A program made the position numbers and the translations under genes. 64,000 nucleotides of DNA from Nitrosomonas ureae (GTDB lineage Bacteria; Pseudomonadota; Gammaproteobacteria; Burkholderiales; Nitrosomonadaceae): positions 2,170,001 to 2,234,000 of the forward strand of contig NZ_LT907782.1 of assembly GCF_900206265.1 (NCBI RefSeq), in the 5' to 3' direction. The notes below the pieces were generated by a model. That model searched no databases. It had not been told where the DNA came from and was given only the letters and a program-made list of their open reading frames with translations. Positions 38,370 to 48,345 of this stretch are shown here, in pieces. Positions within the stretch are counted from its first letter, which is position 1, and each line of letters begins with the position of its first letter.

Positions 38370-38681
38370 TTATTTGACTTCACTGTTCGTTAAAATATAT
38401 TCAGCCAGTCGATCGGCGGCTTCGCCTTGAATATTTTTGAAAGCGGGCATCCGCATACTGCCTGACTGAAACTTCTTGATAATAGCTTCCTTGTTAGCAA
38501 TTTTTTCACTCAAAATCATTGCCTTGTTTGCACTCAGTGGTTTGTGGCATTCGCTGCAGGCAGTGCTAAAGATTCTCTCTCCGGAAGCATCTGCTGGCGG
38601 ACTATAATCGCTCGAACTTCCACCGCAACCGGCAAGGATGAACAGTGCGGATACTGCTACTAAAAAATGTGTTTTTTTCAT
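38370..38681 (-). CDS. Monohaem cytochrome c lipoprotein
   Basis: A 103-aa class I-type cytochrome. Residues 1-18 are a lipoprotein signal with lipobox ILAGC (Cys19 would be lipidated), then a Ser/Gly/Pro linker. The haem site is C42-S-E-C45-H46. The likely Met ligand lies in SMRMPAF near the C-terminus. It would be anchored in a membrane facing the periplasm and act as a small electron carrier. Its TAA stop lies within the TTATT duplication of the MITE, so the insertion has replaced everything immediately downstream but kept the full protein. Confidence 0.88.
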   Translation of the reverse strand: MKKTHFLVAVSALFILAGCGGSSSDYSPPADASGERIFSTACSECHKPLSANKAMILSEKIANKEAIIKKFQSGSMRMPAFKNIQGEAADRLAEYILTNSEVK

Positions 38682-39306
38682 TTCTTGACTCCAGGTTATT
38701 TATTTTAAAAAATATCAGGATTGATCCCGATACCACATTGAGTTACTCAATATAAATTTGATATTCAGAATTTATTAATCGGATTTAGAGATTTGACAGG
38801 TTTAACATGTCGATATTATGACAGTTCGTCACAAAAGTGTATTAAAAAATGCAGATCCACTTCAGTGCTTCATTTTTATTATCAGGGTTTCTCCTAGGTT
38901 GTTTCCAAGCTCCATAAAAGCATCTTCAACATTTATATTCCATATAGATAACATCAGGTTGTAATAAAACGACAATGGATGTAATGCTTTGTTGTAATTC
39001 TTTTTCTTGACATTTTCTTAACATATATCATGTTATTGTTTGCCATTTTTAACTGGCTTTTGTGTAATTAAAGCGTGGTAAAAATTCTTTTATACTTATT
39101 TAAGTCATTAAAATTAAAATAGAATTATTTTATGCCCTACTACTTAGCGGAGTTGAGTCTCTTAACATTTTCTTGACAATTGCTGTGTTATGGTGGCGAG
39201 CGAAGTTATAACAATATGAATGTGATAAGGTTTTTTAATTAGTATCAATAGCAAGTATTTCCGATTAACTATTTTATAGAATCAAATTGTTTTGAAAGAG
39301 GATCTT
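38682..39306. promoter_or_regulatory. Divergent intergenic region with palindrome and tandem sites
   Basis: About 625 bases between the divergent cytochrome c and DUF2490 genes. At 38737-38751 lies the 15-base perfect palindrome ATTGAGTTACTCAAT, 56 bases from the cytochrome start. At 39005-39024 (TCTTGACATTTTCTTAACAT) and 39160-39179 (TCTTAACATTTTCTTGACAA) lie two nearly identical tandem elements; each has two TTRACA half-sites with an 11-base period, the spacing of OmpR/PhoB-family regulators. No gene fits in this gap. Confidence 0.5.
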
Positions 39307-40062
39307 ATGTTCAAGAAGATAAACATTTTTGCTGTTTTTGTTGCGCTTGGCTTCGTTTTTAGTAATCCAGTCGCCGCTGATCGCACAGTCGAAGATTTTC
39401 AAGTGTGGGGAGGTGTTTTCTCACAAGGTAATTTTGGTTTCGTGAATCCAAACAATGCGGATTTAAAAAAATTCAGATGGTGGATGGAAGGACAAGGTCG
39501 TTTTGGTAATGATGCGACGCAATTCACGCAATCCCTGATCCGCCCCGGTGTGGGTTATGCGTTAACCGATAAGGTGGTGGTGTGGGCCGGTTATGCGTGG
39601 GCACCTACAGCTGAACCGCTATCTGTAGCGCACCCATTTAATGAACACCGGATCTGGCAACAAGTGACCTGGGCGGATAATTTTTCATTCGGTAGATTAT
39701 CGGCGCGTAGCCGTTTTGAGCAACGCTTCTTCGACCATCATGCCCCTATTTCTGGGGATGATGATGTAGCGCATCGATTCCGCCAACTGGTTAAACTGGC
39801 GGTTCCAATGCCGTCAATAAATGAGAATCTCAGTTTTATCGTTCAAAGTGAATTGTTTATTGCGATGAATACCGTTGGTAACCCTGGTTTTATTTCCCGT
39901 GGTTACGATCAGAACCGCGCATTCGTTGGATTAGGCTACAAAGTCAATCAGTATGCGACCGTTGAAGTGGGTTATATGAACCAATTTATCAATCGGCCGC
40001 ACAGTGCGCGCCCCGATCAAATGATGCATAACTTTATTGCGAGTTTGTTCCTGAATTTCTAA
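39307..40062 (+). CDS. DUF2490 outer-membrane protein
   Basis: A 251-aa secreted beta-barrel-like protein from ATG 39307 (AGAGGATC upstream). Residues 1-24 form a signal peptide ending VAA. The mature part matches the DUF2490 pattern: alternating aromatic and polar residues, QVWGGVFSQGNFGF near the start, FRWWMEGQGRFG, then WQQVTWADNFSFGRLSARSR. The last residue is Phe (ASLFLNF), as expected for Bam-assembled outer-membrane proteins. The function of the family is unknown. It is followed by a strong terminator. Confidence 0.82.
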   Translation: MFKKINIFAVFVALGFVFSNPVAADRTVEDFQVWGGVFSQGNFGFVNPNNADLKKFRWWMEGQGRFGNDATQFTQSLIRPGVGYALTDKVVVWAGYAWAPTAEPLSVAHPFNEHRIWQQVTWADNFSFGRLSARSRFEQRFFDHHAPISGDDDVAHRFRQLVKLAVPMPSINENLSFIVQSELFIAMNTVGNPGFISRGYDQNRAFVGLGYKVNQYATVEVGYMNQFINRPHSARPDQMMHNFIASLFLNF

Positions 40063-40109
40063 TGATCTAATTGTGCAGTATTGATTATTTCGATACACCC
40101 CGCACCTTC

Positions 40110-40150
40110 TGAGCCGGTAATTTCCTTGCGGTCAAAAAATTACCGGCTCA
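40110..40150 (+). terminator. Rho-independent terminator after the DUF2490 gene
   Basis: A 14-base perfect stem (TGAGCCGGTAATTT and its complement) with a 13-base loop, followed by AATTTTCC, 48 bases after the stop codon. Confidence 0.8.
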
Positions 40151-40297
40151 AATTTTCCTGTTATCACTAATCGTCACAGCTGGTTGTATTTTTGGACGGC
40201 AGTAAGTGTATGATTTAAAGAGTGGGAATGTTTTTCCACTTTTTATTACGATACACTTTCTATTACTATACTGCTCCGATCAATTACAGAGTAATAC

Positions 40298-43198
40298 ATG
40301 CAAGATTTCAAGCCGGGTCAACGTTGGATCTGCGATGTTGATTTACAATTGGGATTGGGCACGGTTCAGACCGTTGAACACAGAATTGTTACCCTTATTT
40401 TTAAAGCAACGGGTGAAATTCGTTCTTATGCCAGACAATCTGCGCCATTGACGCGTGTGGTTTTTAAGTCCGGAGACACTGTCGTCAGTTATGACAATGC
40501 TGTATTAAAAGTCACTGAAGTACATGAACGCAATGGTTTAGTAGTTTATTCCTGTGTAAATGAAAGTGGGAGCAGCATAGAACTTGCCGAAGCGCAACTA
40601 GCGCATCACCTGCTATTGAACCGGCCGGCAGAACGCTTGTTCACGGGTCAGTTTGATCAGGACAAATGGTTCAGAATTCGTTATCAAACACTGCTGATCC
40701 GCAACCGGCTAGCGCAAGCTCCGCTGTATGGCCTGGTGGGCACGCGTACCAGCCTGATTCCACACCAACTTTATATTGCTCATGAAGTCGGGTGCCGCTA
40801 TGCGCCGCGCGTTTTGCTGGCGGACGAAGTGGGTTTGGGAAAAACCATCGAGGCCGGTCTGATTTTGCATCAGCAATTGCTCACCGAGCGTGCCAAGCGC
40901 GTGCTCATCGTGGTGCCGGAAACCTTGATCCATCAATGGCTGGTGGAAATGCTGCGACGATTTAATTTGCAATTCAGTATTTTTGACGAAGCGCGTTGTT
41001 TAGCGCTGGAAGAAAGCGAGGAAGGTGAAAATCCGTTTCATAGCGAACAACTGATCCTGTGCAGTCTGAATTTTCTACGCCAATACCCGAAACATTTTCA
41101 AACGGCGCTTCAAGGTAACTGGGATTTACTGGTAGTCGACGAAGCGCATCATTTACATTGGTCGCAGCAAGTCGTCAGTCCGGGATACGCCATGATCGAA
41201 CAATTGGCAACCTGCACCAAGGGTGTGCTGCTATTGACCGCTACTCCGGAGCAACTGGGCAAAGCCAGCCACTACGCCCGCTTGCGCCTGCTCGATCCGC
41301 ATCGCTTCAACAGTTTTTCCGCGTTTATCGCCGAAGAACAATCGTATGAGCCGATCGCTAAAGCTGTCGAAGCATTGCTCGAAGGGCAAGCTTTGAATGC
41401 AGAAATTCGCCAACTGATCGCCGGCACGCTCAATGCCGCACAAGCGCAAGTACTGCTGGCGTGCCTGCAAGATCCTGCCGCAGATCAATCTCAGATCCTG
41501 AAAACCAGAAACAAGCTGGCGGAATTATTGCTGGACCGGCATGGTACCGGCCGCATCTTGTTTCGCAATACGCGCGCGGCGATCAAGGGATTTCCTGAAC
41601 GCAAGCTAGTAGCTGTTCCTTTGGCGTTACCTGTCGAGTATCAGCAATGCTTGATAACTTTTGAAACGACAGCTCTGTCACAACCAAGATTGTTATTGTG
41701 TCCTGAACTGCTCTATCAGGCCAGAGCTGAGCCGGAACAACCGTATTGGACCGAGATCGATCCGCGTATCAGCTGGTTGAGCACGACGCTCAGGCAGTTA
41801 AAACCGGAGAAAGTGCTGGTTATTGCAGCCAATACGCAAACCACGCGCGATATCGCGCAGGCACTCAAGATGCAAACGGGGCAGCATATTCCGGTATTTC
41901 ACGAAAGCATGAGTTTGATTGAACGTGACCGCGCTGCCGCTTTTTTTGCAGATAAAGAAACTGGAAGCCAAATATTGATCTGCTCGGAAATCGGCAGCGA
42001 AGGCCGCAATTTCCAGTTTTCCCATCAGCTGGTGCTATTCGATTTGCCGCTCAATCCCGATCTGCTGGAACAGCGCATCGGCCGGTTGGATCGCATCGGC
42101 CAGACGGAAACCATTCAAATCCATGTGCCCTATCTGGAAAACAGCGCGCTGGCAGTGATGTTCCATTGGTATCACGAGGGGTTGAATGCATTTGAGAAAA
42201 CCTGCCCGGCCGGTCAAACGGTGTTTGTCAAAGTCGAAGAACAGCTCATCGCTGCGCTGCATCAACGTCAAACCCAGGACAAAGCACTGGCCGGATTGGT
42301 CGGTGTCACGCAATCGGCGCATCAAGAACTGAACGAAGCGCTCGATCGTGGGCGTGACAAGTTATTGGAATACAACTCGTTCCGGCCCGGCGTGGCGGAG
42401 CAGCTCATGCAAGACGCGCGTGCGCAAGATAATGATCCCGCGCTGCCGCAATACATGGAAACGGTGTTCGATTGCTGCGGCGTGCATATCGAAGAGCATC
42501 GCGCCGGCAGCTATCTGACCGAGCCGAGCGAGCACATGAGCATGCCGTTTCCCGGCTTGCAGGACGAAGGCTCGGTCATTACCTACATGCGCGACGTGGC
42601 GCTGGCCAATGAGGATATGCACTTCCTGACATGGGAACATCCGATGGTTACGCATGCCATTGAGCGCATCCTGAGTAACGAAAGCGGTAATGCTGTGGTC
42701 GTGGCGCTGAAACACCAACAGGTGCAGCCGGGCACTTTGCTGCTGGAAACCCTGTTCGTGCTCGAAGCCAGTGGGCAAAACGTGCAACAAAGCAACCGCT
42801 ACCTGCCATCCACCGTGATTCGCATTGTGCTCGACGAACAAGGCAGCGGCGACTATCCGTATCTCGATCACGATGCGATCAATCAGCATTTGCAGCCGGT
42901 CGCAACCGGTATTGCCAAACAAGTGATGCAACTGAAAGAAGACGCGATCCGTGAATTACTGCGCGTGAGCGAGCAGCACGCCAGCGCGCAAGCCCCGCAA
43001 CTCGTCGCCGCCGCCGAAGCGCGCATCCGGCAAACTTTCACCCCGGAAATCGAACGCCTCAAGGCGTTGCAACAAGTCAATCCGAACGTGCGCGATGAAG
43101 AAATTCAGTTCTTCGAACAGCAATTACAACAATTAACCAGCGCGCTGAAATCCAGCAACCTGCGGCTCGACGCGGTGCGGGTAATTGTGGCGACGTGA
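40298..43198 (+). CDS. rapA: RNA polymerase-associated ATPase RapA
   Basis: SWI2/SNF2 ATPase that helps recycle stalled RNA polymerase, 966 aa, same length as E. coli RapA. The N-terminal Tudor-like domain reads PGQRWICDVDLQLGLGTVQ; the ATPase has LLADEVGLGKTIEAG (Walker A), LVVDEAHHLHWS (Walker B) and LLTATPEQLG; motif V/VI is SEIGSEGRNFQF and RIGRLDRIGQT. The C-terminal RapA domain is complete. It is the last conserved gene before an accessory block (43291-49449). Confidence 0.95.
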   Translation: MQDFKPGQRWICDVDLQLGLGTVQTVEHRIVTLIFKATGEIRSYARQSAPLTRVVFKSGDTVVSYDNAVLKVTEVHERNGLVVYSCVNESGSSIELAEAQLAHHLLLNRPAERLFTGQFDQDKWFRIRYQTLLIRNRLAQAPLYGLVGTRTSLIPHQLYIAHEVGCRYAPRVLLADEVGLGKTIEAGLILHQQLLTERAKRVLIVVPETLIHQWLVEMLRRFNLQFSIFDEARCLALEESEEGENPFHSEQLILCSLNFLRQYPKHFQTALQGNWDLLVVDEAHHLHWSQQVVSPGYAMIEQLATCTKGVLLLTATPEQLGKASHYARLRLLDPHRFNSFSAFIAEEQSYEPIAKAVEALLEGQALNAEIRQLIAGTLNAAQAQVLLACLQDPAADQSQILKTRNKLAELLLDRHGTGRILFRNTRAAIKGFPERKLVAVPLALPVEYQQCLITFETTALSQPRLLLCPELLYQARAEPEQPYWTEIDPRISWLSTTLRQLKPEKVLVIAANTQTTRDIAQALKMQTGQHIPVFHESMSLIERDRAAAFFADKETGSQILICSEIGSEGRNFQFSHQLVLFDLPLNPDLLEQRIGRLDRIGQTETIQIHVPYLENSALAVMFHWYHEGLNAFEKTCPAGQTVFVKVEEQLIAALHQRQTQDKALAGLVGVTQSAHQELNEALDRGRDKLLEYNSFRPGVAEQLMQDARAQDNDPALPQYMETVFDCCGVHIEEHRAGSYLTEPSEHMSMPFPGLQDEGSVITYMRDVALANEDMHFLTWEHPMVTHAIERILSNESGNAVVVALKHQQVQPGTLLLETLFVLEASGQNVQQSNRYLPSTVIRIVLDEQGSGDYPYLDHDAINQHLQPVATGIAKQVMQLKEDAIRELLRVSEQHASAQAPQLVAAAEARIRQTFTPEIERLKALQQVNPNVRDEEIQFFEQQLQQLTSALKSSNLRLDAVRVIVAT

Positions 43199-43290
43199 AG
43201 CAATCCGGTAGCTCGGAAATAACGAAAAAAGTAGTGAGAGGGTATGATGCATGACAGAGCTTGTTCCTCTCTTTGAAATCAGGAGGCCGC

Positions 43291-43686
43291 ATGAACAAAG
43301 AAATCATCATGAAGCGAGTGCAAAACCGCTTACCTGATCTGCTGGCGCTGTATGCTTTTGGCAGCCGCATCCAGGGCCATGCCAGTGCTGAAAGCGATCT
43401 GGATCTGGCGATATTGGTGCCTGGTTATGCCGATCCACTGCTGATGTTCGATCTGACGGGAGAATTAGCCGATGACGCGGGCTGTGCGGTGGATTTACTC
43501 GATCTGCGGGCGGCATCGACGGTCATGCAATACCAAATTATCACCACGGGCGAGCGCTGGTGGCAAAAAGATGGTCAGGCGGCACTTTATGAAGTGGCCA
43601 TTCTGAGCGAAAAGACCGCGCTGGATGAGGCCCGCAATGCACTGATCGATGATATTCAGCACCGGGGGAGCGTGTATGGCCGATGA
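43291..43686 (+). CDS. mntA: Minimal nucleotidyltransferase antitoxin MntA
   Basis: A 131-aa nucleotidyltransferase. Start ATG 43291 has AGGAGG six bases upstream. The active site GS-x10-DxD is present: G24 S25, then D36-x-D38 (SDLDLAI), with a third acidic residue in VDLLD near 68. In known pairs MntA neutralises HepT by adding AMP units to its active-site tyrosine. The stop overlaps the hepT start by 11 bases, as expected for a coupled toxin-antitoxin pair. It stands just downstream of rapA on the same strand. Confidence 0.9.
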   Translation: MNKEIIMKRVQNRLPDLLALYAFGSRIQGHASAESDLDLAILVPGYADPLLMFDLTGELADDAGCAVDLLDLRAASTVMQYQIITTGERWWQKDGQAALYEVAILSEKTALDEARNALIDDIQHRGSVYGR

Positions 43687-44110
43687 TGTTTTGCTCAACA
43701 AGGCCGCCACCATTGAGCGATGTGTGCAGCGTGCACGTGAGGAATATGCGGCTGATCCCGCCACATTTGCCGGGAATCCCACGAGGCAGGATGCTGCTAT
43801 TCTGAACATTCAACGCGCCTGCGAAGCGGCACTGGATATGGGGCAGCACTTGATCCGGCGTGAACGGCTGGGTATTCCGCAAAGTGCGCGCGATGTATTT
43901 ACGCTGCTAGCGCAGGCAGGCTGGATCGATGCGGTCTTGGCGGACAAACTGAAGCGTATGGTGGGATTTCGCAACATTGCGGTGCATGACTATCAGGCGC
44001 TGCAATTATCGATTACTGTAGCGGTGATAGAAAAACATCTGGACGAATTCCTGCAATATAGCAAAGCGGTGCTACTCAAGGATGCGACGCACTCCCAGCG
44101 GCAAGAATGA
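43676..44110 (+). CDS. hepT: HEPN RNase toxin HepT
   Basis: A 144-aa HEPN-family toxin. The catalytic motif R-x4-H-x-Y is R99-NIAV-H104-D-Y106. The protein is helical throughout, and the Tyr is the residue AMPylated by MntA in characterised systems. Start ATG 43676 lies inside the end of mntA and has GGGGGAG six bases upstream. HEPN toxins cut RNA, including tRNA ends; the actual target here is unknown. Confidence 0.9.
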   Translation: MADDVLLNKAATIERCVQRAREEYAADPATFAGNPTRQDAAILNIQRACEAALDMGQHLIRRERLGIPQSARDVFTLLAQAGWIDAVLADKLKRMVGFRNIAVHDYQALQLSITVAVIEKHLDEFLQYSKAVLLKDATHSQRQE

Positions 44111-44167
44111 GATGAAATTTGGTAATTTTGCTTCGGCTCAATTCAGCATGACTTTGTTGCTTTCAAT

Positions 44168-47100
44168 TTAGCCCTCCTGCTTCCGCAAGTATTCTCGTAG
44201 TCTCGTGTAACGAGAGTCTTGTGCAAGCCATGGCGCAGCATGCACGATCTCGTCCAAACATTGCCTCAATTCCTGTGGTACCCACCACTGCTGGTCAGCA
44301 ATCACTGCATTCAGCAGCAGTAATGCCTCGGCAGGGAACCGTCTGCACAAACCCGATTCGTGCAGCAGATGTACGACGTAGTGCGGGTGTTCAATGGGTT
44401 GCAACCAGTCCTGCACCGCAGCCAAGGCCGCCGAGAATTCGCCTCGGGCGGCAATCACCAGACGAGTCAAAGATTCGGCGATGCGCGGGGTAGCCAAATC
44501 GCGGGACTTTGGCCAGATCTGTTGCCAGAACGGCTGAGCACGGTTTTTCCAGTAGTCCTCGCGCTGATCGGCAGCACCTTCAAGTGCTTGGGATAGCGCC
44601 TGCGCGGATTCCTCCAACCCTTCTTGTGGAAGCGCGCCAATTGCAGATCGGAATTCCTCTACGGTGTATCCCTCGGTCGGGCCCAATGCCGTGTAGGTGA
44701 GGAAGGTCGCGAATTGCTGGCGGTGCTCGCCAAGATCGGCATAGCGGTTTGCACTGTCCAGAAACTGTGACTTGAAGGCTGCCAGCAATGGCTGGTACAA
44801 GCGCGGCGACCAGAGGAAGCCTTCCCACGTGGCCTTGGCTTCAACGGGATTGCTCCAGCCGAACAACGGTAGCAGGTACTGTTCGGTCCAAGGGCGATCC
44901 ACACGGAAAAATGCGATCAGCCGCGAACCCATCAGCACCCGACCGTGGCGGAATCGATCTACCCGCACGTCGCACAGTGTGGTGAAGATGGGCTTCAATT
45001 CAGCAGGAAGCAAATCGTTGTCGTTCGGGTTCTGCTTGAACCACAGGTTGATCAGTGCCTGCGTGGCGTGCCCGATGGGATGGTTGATCGCCGAGCCGAC
45101 AGGGTCATAGGTCTCGATACCGTTTCGAATAATGCGAGAACCTGAGCCTGCTTCTAGCGGCAAGGCCAGAACACGGCGGCACAGGTTCAGCAGGATGTCT
45201 TCATGGCGGCTGATAGCCTTGGAGGCTGCCTCCATCCACCAAGTCACGGCGTGATCAATTTCCAGCAGCACAGCATCAGGCATAGTCTGCACCAGCGGTG
45301 CAGCATACCGCCAGGAGCGCAAAACCATTCCTGGTTCGGCCCAAGCCTGCAGAGCTTCGCGCCATCGACCAGTGGGCCACACATCATCTTGTGCGAGATC
45401 ACCTAGCGCGAACAAACTGTGAAAGAAGCGCGTGCGGCAAACCTCACGCCACGTATCTTCGTAGAAATGCCGCCGCTCTGGCGTAGGCTTGGTGAGCCAT
45501 TGCCGCAGCTCCTTTCGCTTGCGGGGAGCAATGTCGACATCCCGGCTGTCCTCGTAATCCGGATCGCCCGTGCCACTCATCCAGCGCCAGAACTCGTCAC
45601 GCTCGTTGGTTGCCAACTGCCATTGCGGGTAGGCAGTGGATATTTCCGCCAAGCGTGCCGCCGCAGACGCACCCAAAACGAGGCCCGATGTGTTGAGCTT
45701 GGCCAGATGCAGCCAGACGGAACGGGCCACCAAGTCTTGCCAACGTTCTGCCTCCAAGTCGTCACGGTACATCTCGCGCGGAGGTCCCGCCAGTATGGCT
45801 GCTTCCAGACGGTCCTGTGCAGCCCCTGCCAAATGTCGACCCTGTAGAACAAACAGCCTGAATACCTCCCGCCCAGTATCTGTGGACCACAGCCACCACG
45901 CGCCTTCCTCCAGCAACCAATCCACCCACTGCTCGGGCTGGATGCAATCGTCGTGGCTTGCGGCAAACAGGGCCAGACGTTTGAAGGTGGGGTATGGCAA
46001 CTCAAACCAAGTCTGGGCGATGCGCGTGGCACGCGCGCTGTCGTTGGCGCAAACCGCCAGCCATGCATCGCGCAGCAATTCGATCAGACTCACCCAGTCG
46101 CGAAAACCCCGGTTCTGCCAGTGCGGCGTGATGGAGGGCAGATCCCAATGCGAGCGGTCGCTACGGTCGTCGGCCTCGCCCAACTCACGCAATAGGTCCA
46201 GTGCATCGCGCAATAGCTGCTGGAAATCTTCCAGCAGGTGCGGCAAAGCAGATTTCCATGGCTCGTCGGCAAGGTCGCGCAGGGTTGAAAGCACGTGATC
46301 GGCGGCCAGCGCGAGTTCCCAGTCCACCAATTGCTTGATTCGTGGGGGCTCGTCTGTGCTGCTCGAATCGTTGTCACCCCAGCGAAACGGCTTCTTCAAC
46401 ACAACCTTGGGGGCAAGCAACTCCCGCAATTCCAGACGCAATGTGGCGGTCAGTCCTTCACGCTTGAGACGTCCTTTCCAGCGATACAAATCAGGGTCGT
46501 GCCACGGTGATTTCACCCGGCTACTGAGCAGAAGACGCCACAAGGTGCGCATCAGTGGGCCAGGAATAGCCTTGGGTGCATGCAAGCGGATTTCATCGAG
46601 CACGGAGGTTTTCCCATCGCGCTCCAGTGAAGCAAATTGATCCAGTTCGTGCTCGATCAGCCACGGCCAACGGTCGTGCAACTGCCCGCCACGCTCTGCA
46701 ATCCAAATGATCAGCCTGGGATCATCCAGATAACGAACCAACCAGCGAGCCAGATGAAACATCACGTCATCCCACTGGCTACCACTGACGCCTCCAGAAG
46801 CCAATAGCATCGGCGGAGCGCGGTCATAGGGCGCAGGCCGCCGAATAAGGCTAAATCGAAGTTTGGTGTCGACTTCTACGTGAAGAGGCACATGGAAGCG
46901 CGGCAGATCGCTGTACTGAAAGCGTTCGTCCGAAAAAGCTTCCAGCAGCCAGTCCAGCGGCGGGGCGGGATTGAGGTCCGCAAAGCGTTTTGCCGGCAAA
47001 CCTGATTTATCTGACACGGCCCACAGCATTCGGCCAACAAAATCGTCCTGCCGCGTGCTGTCCTGCGGACGGGCCAGAGCATGTTTGACGACGATGGCTT

Positions 47101-48002
47101 CTTTGCCCTGCACGCCGTCGCGATAAGTATCTGCCCAAGCGTGCAGAGTCTCGTGCAGCGCTGAATGGTCGTAGGTGCCAGCCGGTACGGTGTAGAGGAT
47201 GGGTGTGACGCCCTTGGCCTCCCACTCGATGGTTTTCCGGTGTTCCTGTCCCGGTTCACAATCACCCAATGCCCAAGCCTGTGGCGTGATCTCGCCCAGC
47301 ATCCGGTCGGCTGCCAGCGCATCCATCATGTAGCGCAGTACCGTCGTTGATGCTGTAGCCCACGAAGCAGACCACGTAGTTGCGGAACAACTCGCTCACG
47401 AAGCGAGCCGCCCAGCGCTCGGTAAGGTAGGCCAAGCCAAAGTCGCCACTGGTTACCACCAGCCGGTTCAGGGCGGTATCGTCCGACTTTTCAGGTAGCA
47501 GGCCATGCAGGTAGACCAGCCCGTCCCAGCGGCTGTTCTTGGGGATGGGCAGCATCGGGGCGGCGTAGGCTTGGAAGGCTTGGCCCGTGCGTTTGGCTGC
47601 CACATGAAAGATGCGGTCGAAGTTAGTGGTGACCAACCGCAGCGCGCCCTCTCGGCTACGAGTCAGACGCAACAGCGCCGCCTGCGTATCGGTGGCGCCC
47701 TTGCGGTGGAGCTTCGGCTTCAGGGCCAGGGCCAGTGCGCGACGAACGGCCAGACGCTGGCCCGGCAGGCGTCGCTCCAGCAAGTCGAGTGTGGCGTCGA
47801 ACTGCCCACGGTCAAAGGCCTCGCACTCGATGTCGGTGAGTGCCGTGCCGTTCAGCCGGTAGATCTGCTCCACTAACCCCTTGAAGCCAGGCAGGCCGGC
47901 GGGATAGGAGATGCCAGCGCCGCAAAAAAACACCACGCGACCCTCCTCGTGCGCCTGCAGGAGTGCATCAGGAATATCGGGGCCGTGTGTGATGAACTGC
48001 AC
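44168..48002 (-). pseudogene. SIR2 defence protein (Dsr1-like), frameshifted
   Basis: Two frames form one protein of about 1275 aa. The first starts at GTG 48002 (GGAG eight bases upstream) with a SIR2 domain: FFCGAGISYPAGLPGF near residues 25-40, TTNFD with N127 and D128, YLHG with H166, and GYSIND at 215-220. The second frame continues VLRYMMDALAADRMLG and runs a further 1050 residues without a stop, a large helical C-terminal region. The frames meet at 47340-47343. Most relatives read GYSxNDPVLRYM here, so loss of two bases in the Pro codon would explain it. Sirtuin defence proteins deplete NAD+ on phage infection. The region is clearly richer in G+C than its neighbours, so it is likely acquired. 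The Dsr1 name is a family inference. Confidence 0.75.
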
Positions 48003-48257
48003 TCAATGTTCTCCAGAAAGTAATCGCACTAGCGTAACCTTTAGCATTGCGGCGTTGGTTTCGCGGATGGTGGTGTACTTGAAATTGAAGACAGTGACTT
48101 CGATCTGCAGGTGGTGAAATGTATGTTGATTGCCCAAGGCAACCAATAGTACTTTGATGATCATCTGTTTTTCCAGCTCCAGTAAAAGGTAAGCTTTGGC
48201 TCGAACCTTCTCTTCCAGATCACTGAGCCGAATCCGCTTATTCTGGATCTTGTCCAT
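48003..48257 (-). CDS. Unrecognised short protein upstream of the SIR2 gene
   Basis: An 84-aa frame from ATG 48257 whose TGA directly abuts the SIR2 GTG start. The frame is open further upstream (EQGIAKDLIAFNAGQKNI) to a TAG, so it may be the tail of a larger lost gene. The sequence is helical and charged at first (KIQNKRIRLSDLEEKVRAKA) and then hydrophobic. No ribosome-binding site or family is seen. It could be a coupled partner of the SIR2 gene or a remnant. Confidence 0.4.
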   Translation of the reverse strand: MDKIQNKRIRLSDLEEKVRAKAYLLLELEKQMIIKVLLVALGNQHTFHHLQIEVTVFNFKYTTIRETNAAMLKVTLVRLLSGEH

Positions 48258-48345
48258 AATGTTTTTTTGGCCAGCATTGAAGGCAATTAAATCTTTGGCG
48301 ATACCTTGTTCGCTAAGCTAGTTCGTGGTTGCATAAGTTTCATAA

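Noticed and set aside
38224..38430. A 68-codon plus-strand frame in the MITE
   Set aside because: It is only the translation of the palindromic MITE and runs into antisense of the cytochrome gene.
42362..42931. A 189-codon minus-strand frame across rapA
   Set aside because: Antisense to the conserved RapA C-terminal domain; no own signals.
45636..46298. A 220-codon plus-strand frame within the SIR2 gene C-terminal region
   Set aside because: Shadow frame in G+C-rich coding sequence; composition is Ser/Arg-rich as expected for an antisense reading.
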